Source of the DNA: Synechococcus sp. HW_metabat.21 | GTDB taxonomy: Bacteria > Cyanobacteriota > Cyanobacteriia > PCC-6307 > Cyanobiaceae | Assembly (NCBI GenBank): GCA_018623875.1 | Contig: JAAZUZ010000121.1 | Location: 1 to 5,370 of the forward strand | Length of the DNA: 5,370 nt | Reading direction: 5' to 3' | In this document: piece after piece, positions 4,855 to 5,370 of the stretch | Layout of the letters: every line of letters begins with the position of its first letter | How positions within the stretch are numbered: position 1 is the first letter of the stretch | The notes under the pieces: model-generated | The model's input: only the letters and a program-made list of their open reading frames with translations | What the model was told of the DNA's origin: nothing | The model's database searches: none | Position numbers and translations under genes: made by a program

Positions 4855-4903
4855 GCTCTCCAGGCCCTCCGTTCCGTTTCACCCGTTCCTGCAGGTTCAC
4901 CGC

Positions 4904-5370
4904 ATGAGCAGCGCGATTCAGGTCGCCAAGACCGCCACTTACCTCCCCGATCTGGTGGAGGTGCAGCGCGCGAGCTTCAAATGGTTTCTGGAGAAGGGCC
5001 TGATCGAGGAGCTGGAGAGCTTCTCCCCGATCACCGACTACACCGGCAAGCTTGAGCTGCACTTCATCGGTAGCGAGTACCGCCTGAAGCGCCCTCGCCA
5101 CGATGTGGAAGAGGCCAAGCGCCGTGACGCGACCTTCGCGTCTCAGATGTATGTGACCTGCCGCCTGGTCAACAAGGAGACCGGCGAGATCAAGGAACAG
5201 GAAGTGTTCATCGGGGAATTGCCCCTGATGACCGAGCGCGGCACCTTCATCATCAACGGTGCCGAGCGCGTGATCGTCAACCAGATCGTGCGCTCCCCTG
5301 GCGTTTATTTCAAAGACGAGCAGGACAAGAACGGGCGCAAGACTTTTAACGCCAGCCTGATCCCCAACCG
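4904..5370 (+). CDS. rpoB: RNA polymerase beta subunit, N-terminal part (cut by window edge)
   Basis: The first 155 codons of the beta subunit of RNA polymerase, which with beta' forms the catalytic cleft. The frame is open from ATG 4904 to the right edge without a stop. The protein starts MSSAIQVAKTATYLPDLVEV. It continues with the conserved QRASFKWFLEKGL (residues 21–33), a Y/RLKRPRHDVEEAKRRDATFA segment (59–79), EVFIGELPLMTERGTFIING (100–119) and AERVIVNQIVRSPGVYF (120–136), the strongly conserved beta N-terminal blocks. The RSPGV segment is where the N-terminal cluster of rifampicin-resistance changes falls in other bacteria; the residues here are the common ones. The start is supported by the conserved N-terminus. 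Shine–Dalgarno support is weak (GCAGG at 4891–4895). In cyanobacteria rpoB is normally followed by rpoC1 and rpoC2, which would lie to the right. tatD precedes it on the same strand across a 316-bp leader. Confidence 0.98.
   Translation, partial: MSSAIQVAKTATYLPDLVEVQRASFKWFLEKGLIEELESFSPITDYTGKLELHFIGSEYRLKRPRHDVEEAKRRDATFASQMYVTCRLVNKETGEIKEQEVFIGELPLMTERGTFIINGAERVIVNQIVRSPGVYFKDEQDKNGRKTFNASLIPN

Larger units (their letters stand above)
4588..4903 (+). other. 316-bp non-coding leader region between tatD and rpoB
   Basis: No convincing protein gene, tRNA or known small RNA is seen here. From left to right it holds: a 6-bp stem CTCACC/GGTGAG with an 8-nt loop (4647–4666); a 22-codon ATG-to-TAG frame (4674–4742) whose possible ribosome site GGTGAG is the right arm of that stem; an imperfect direct repeat (4684–4716); a GC-rich stem-loop (4755–4783); and a perfect 12-bp palindrome (4843–4854). 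The last stretch before rpoB (about 4855–4903) is pyrimidine-rich, with a weak GCAGG (4891–4895) 8 nt before the ATG. The position and number of structures suggest control of rpoB transcription or translation, which is inference. No U-rich terminator for tatD was found. Confidence 0.5.

Noticed and set aside
4748..5101. 117-codon minus-strand open frame over the rpoB start
   Set aside because: It lies opposite the highly conserved N-terminus of RpoB and shows no recognisable protein.

Overview
The window looks like ordinary core genome of a picocyanobacterium of the marine Synechococcus / Cyanobium group. Three things point there: GC-rich coding sequence, protein sequences that read as that lineage (RpiA beginning MADLQDQMKQ, a TatD carrying GELGLDLF, a single-PDZ HtrA-type protease), and a gene neighbourhood htrA–rpiA–hisD–rpsT–tatD–rpoB that I recall from Synechococcus and Prochlorococcus genomes. 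The lineage call is recognition from memory, not a database search.

Layout. Positions 1–562 (+) hold the C-terminal part of an HtrA/Deg serine protease, cut by the left edge. Positions 601–1314 (+) hold rpiA (ribose-5-phosphate isomerase A). On the minus strand, a class I glutamine amidotransferase (1304–1981) sits directly behind hisD (1986–3320, histidinol dehydrogenase), with a 4-bp gap. Its 3' end overlaps the 3' end of rpiA by 11 bp, tail to tail. hisD and rpsT (3428–3730, +, ribosomal protein S20) diverge from a 107-bp spacer that contains two small dyads. tatD (3766–4587, +) follows rpsT after 35 bp, and a perfect 11-bp inverted repeat in that gap reaches the first base of the tatD start codon. 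A 316-bp non-coding stretch (4588–4903) then leads to rpoB (4904 to the right edge, +), of which only the first 155 codons are present.

Function. These are housekeeping genes: protein quality control (HtrA), the pentose-phosphate/Calvin pathway (RpiA), the last two oxidation steps of histidine biosynthesis (HisD), translation (S20), a metal-dependent nuclease (TatD) and transcription (RpoB). The amidotransferase is the only accessory-looking member; its acceptor substrate is unknown.

I found no mobile element, CRISPR array, tRNA or rRNA, and no new multi-gene system. The parts not explained by the genes are regulatory-scale: the hairpin over the tatD start, the rpoB leader (an imperfect 18-bp-period repeat inside a possible 22-codon ORF, a GC-rich stem-loop and a perfect 12-bp palindrome), and the dyads between hisD and rpsT.
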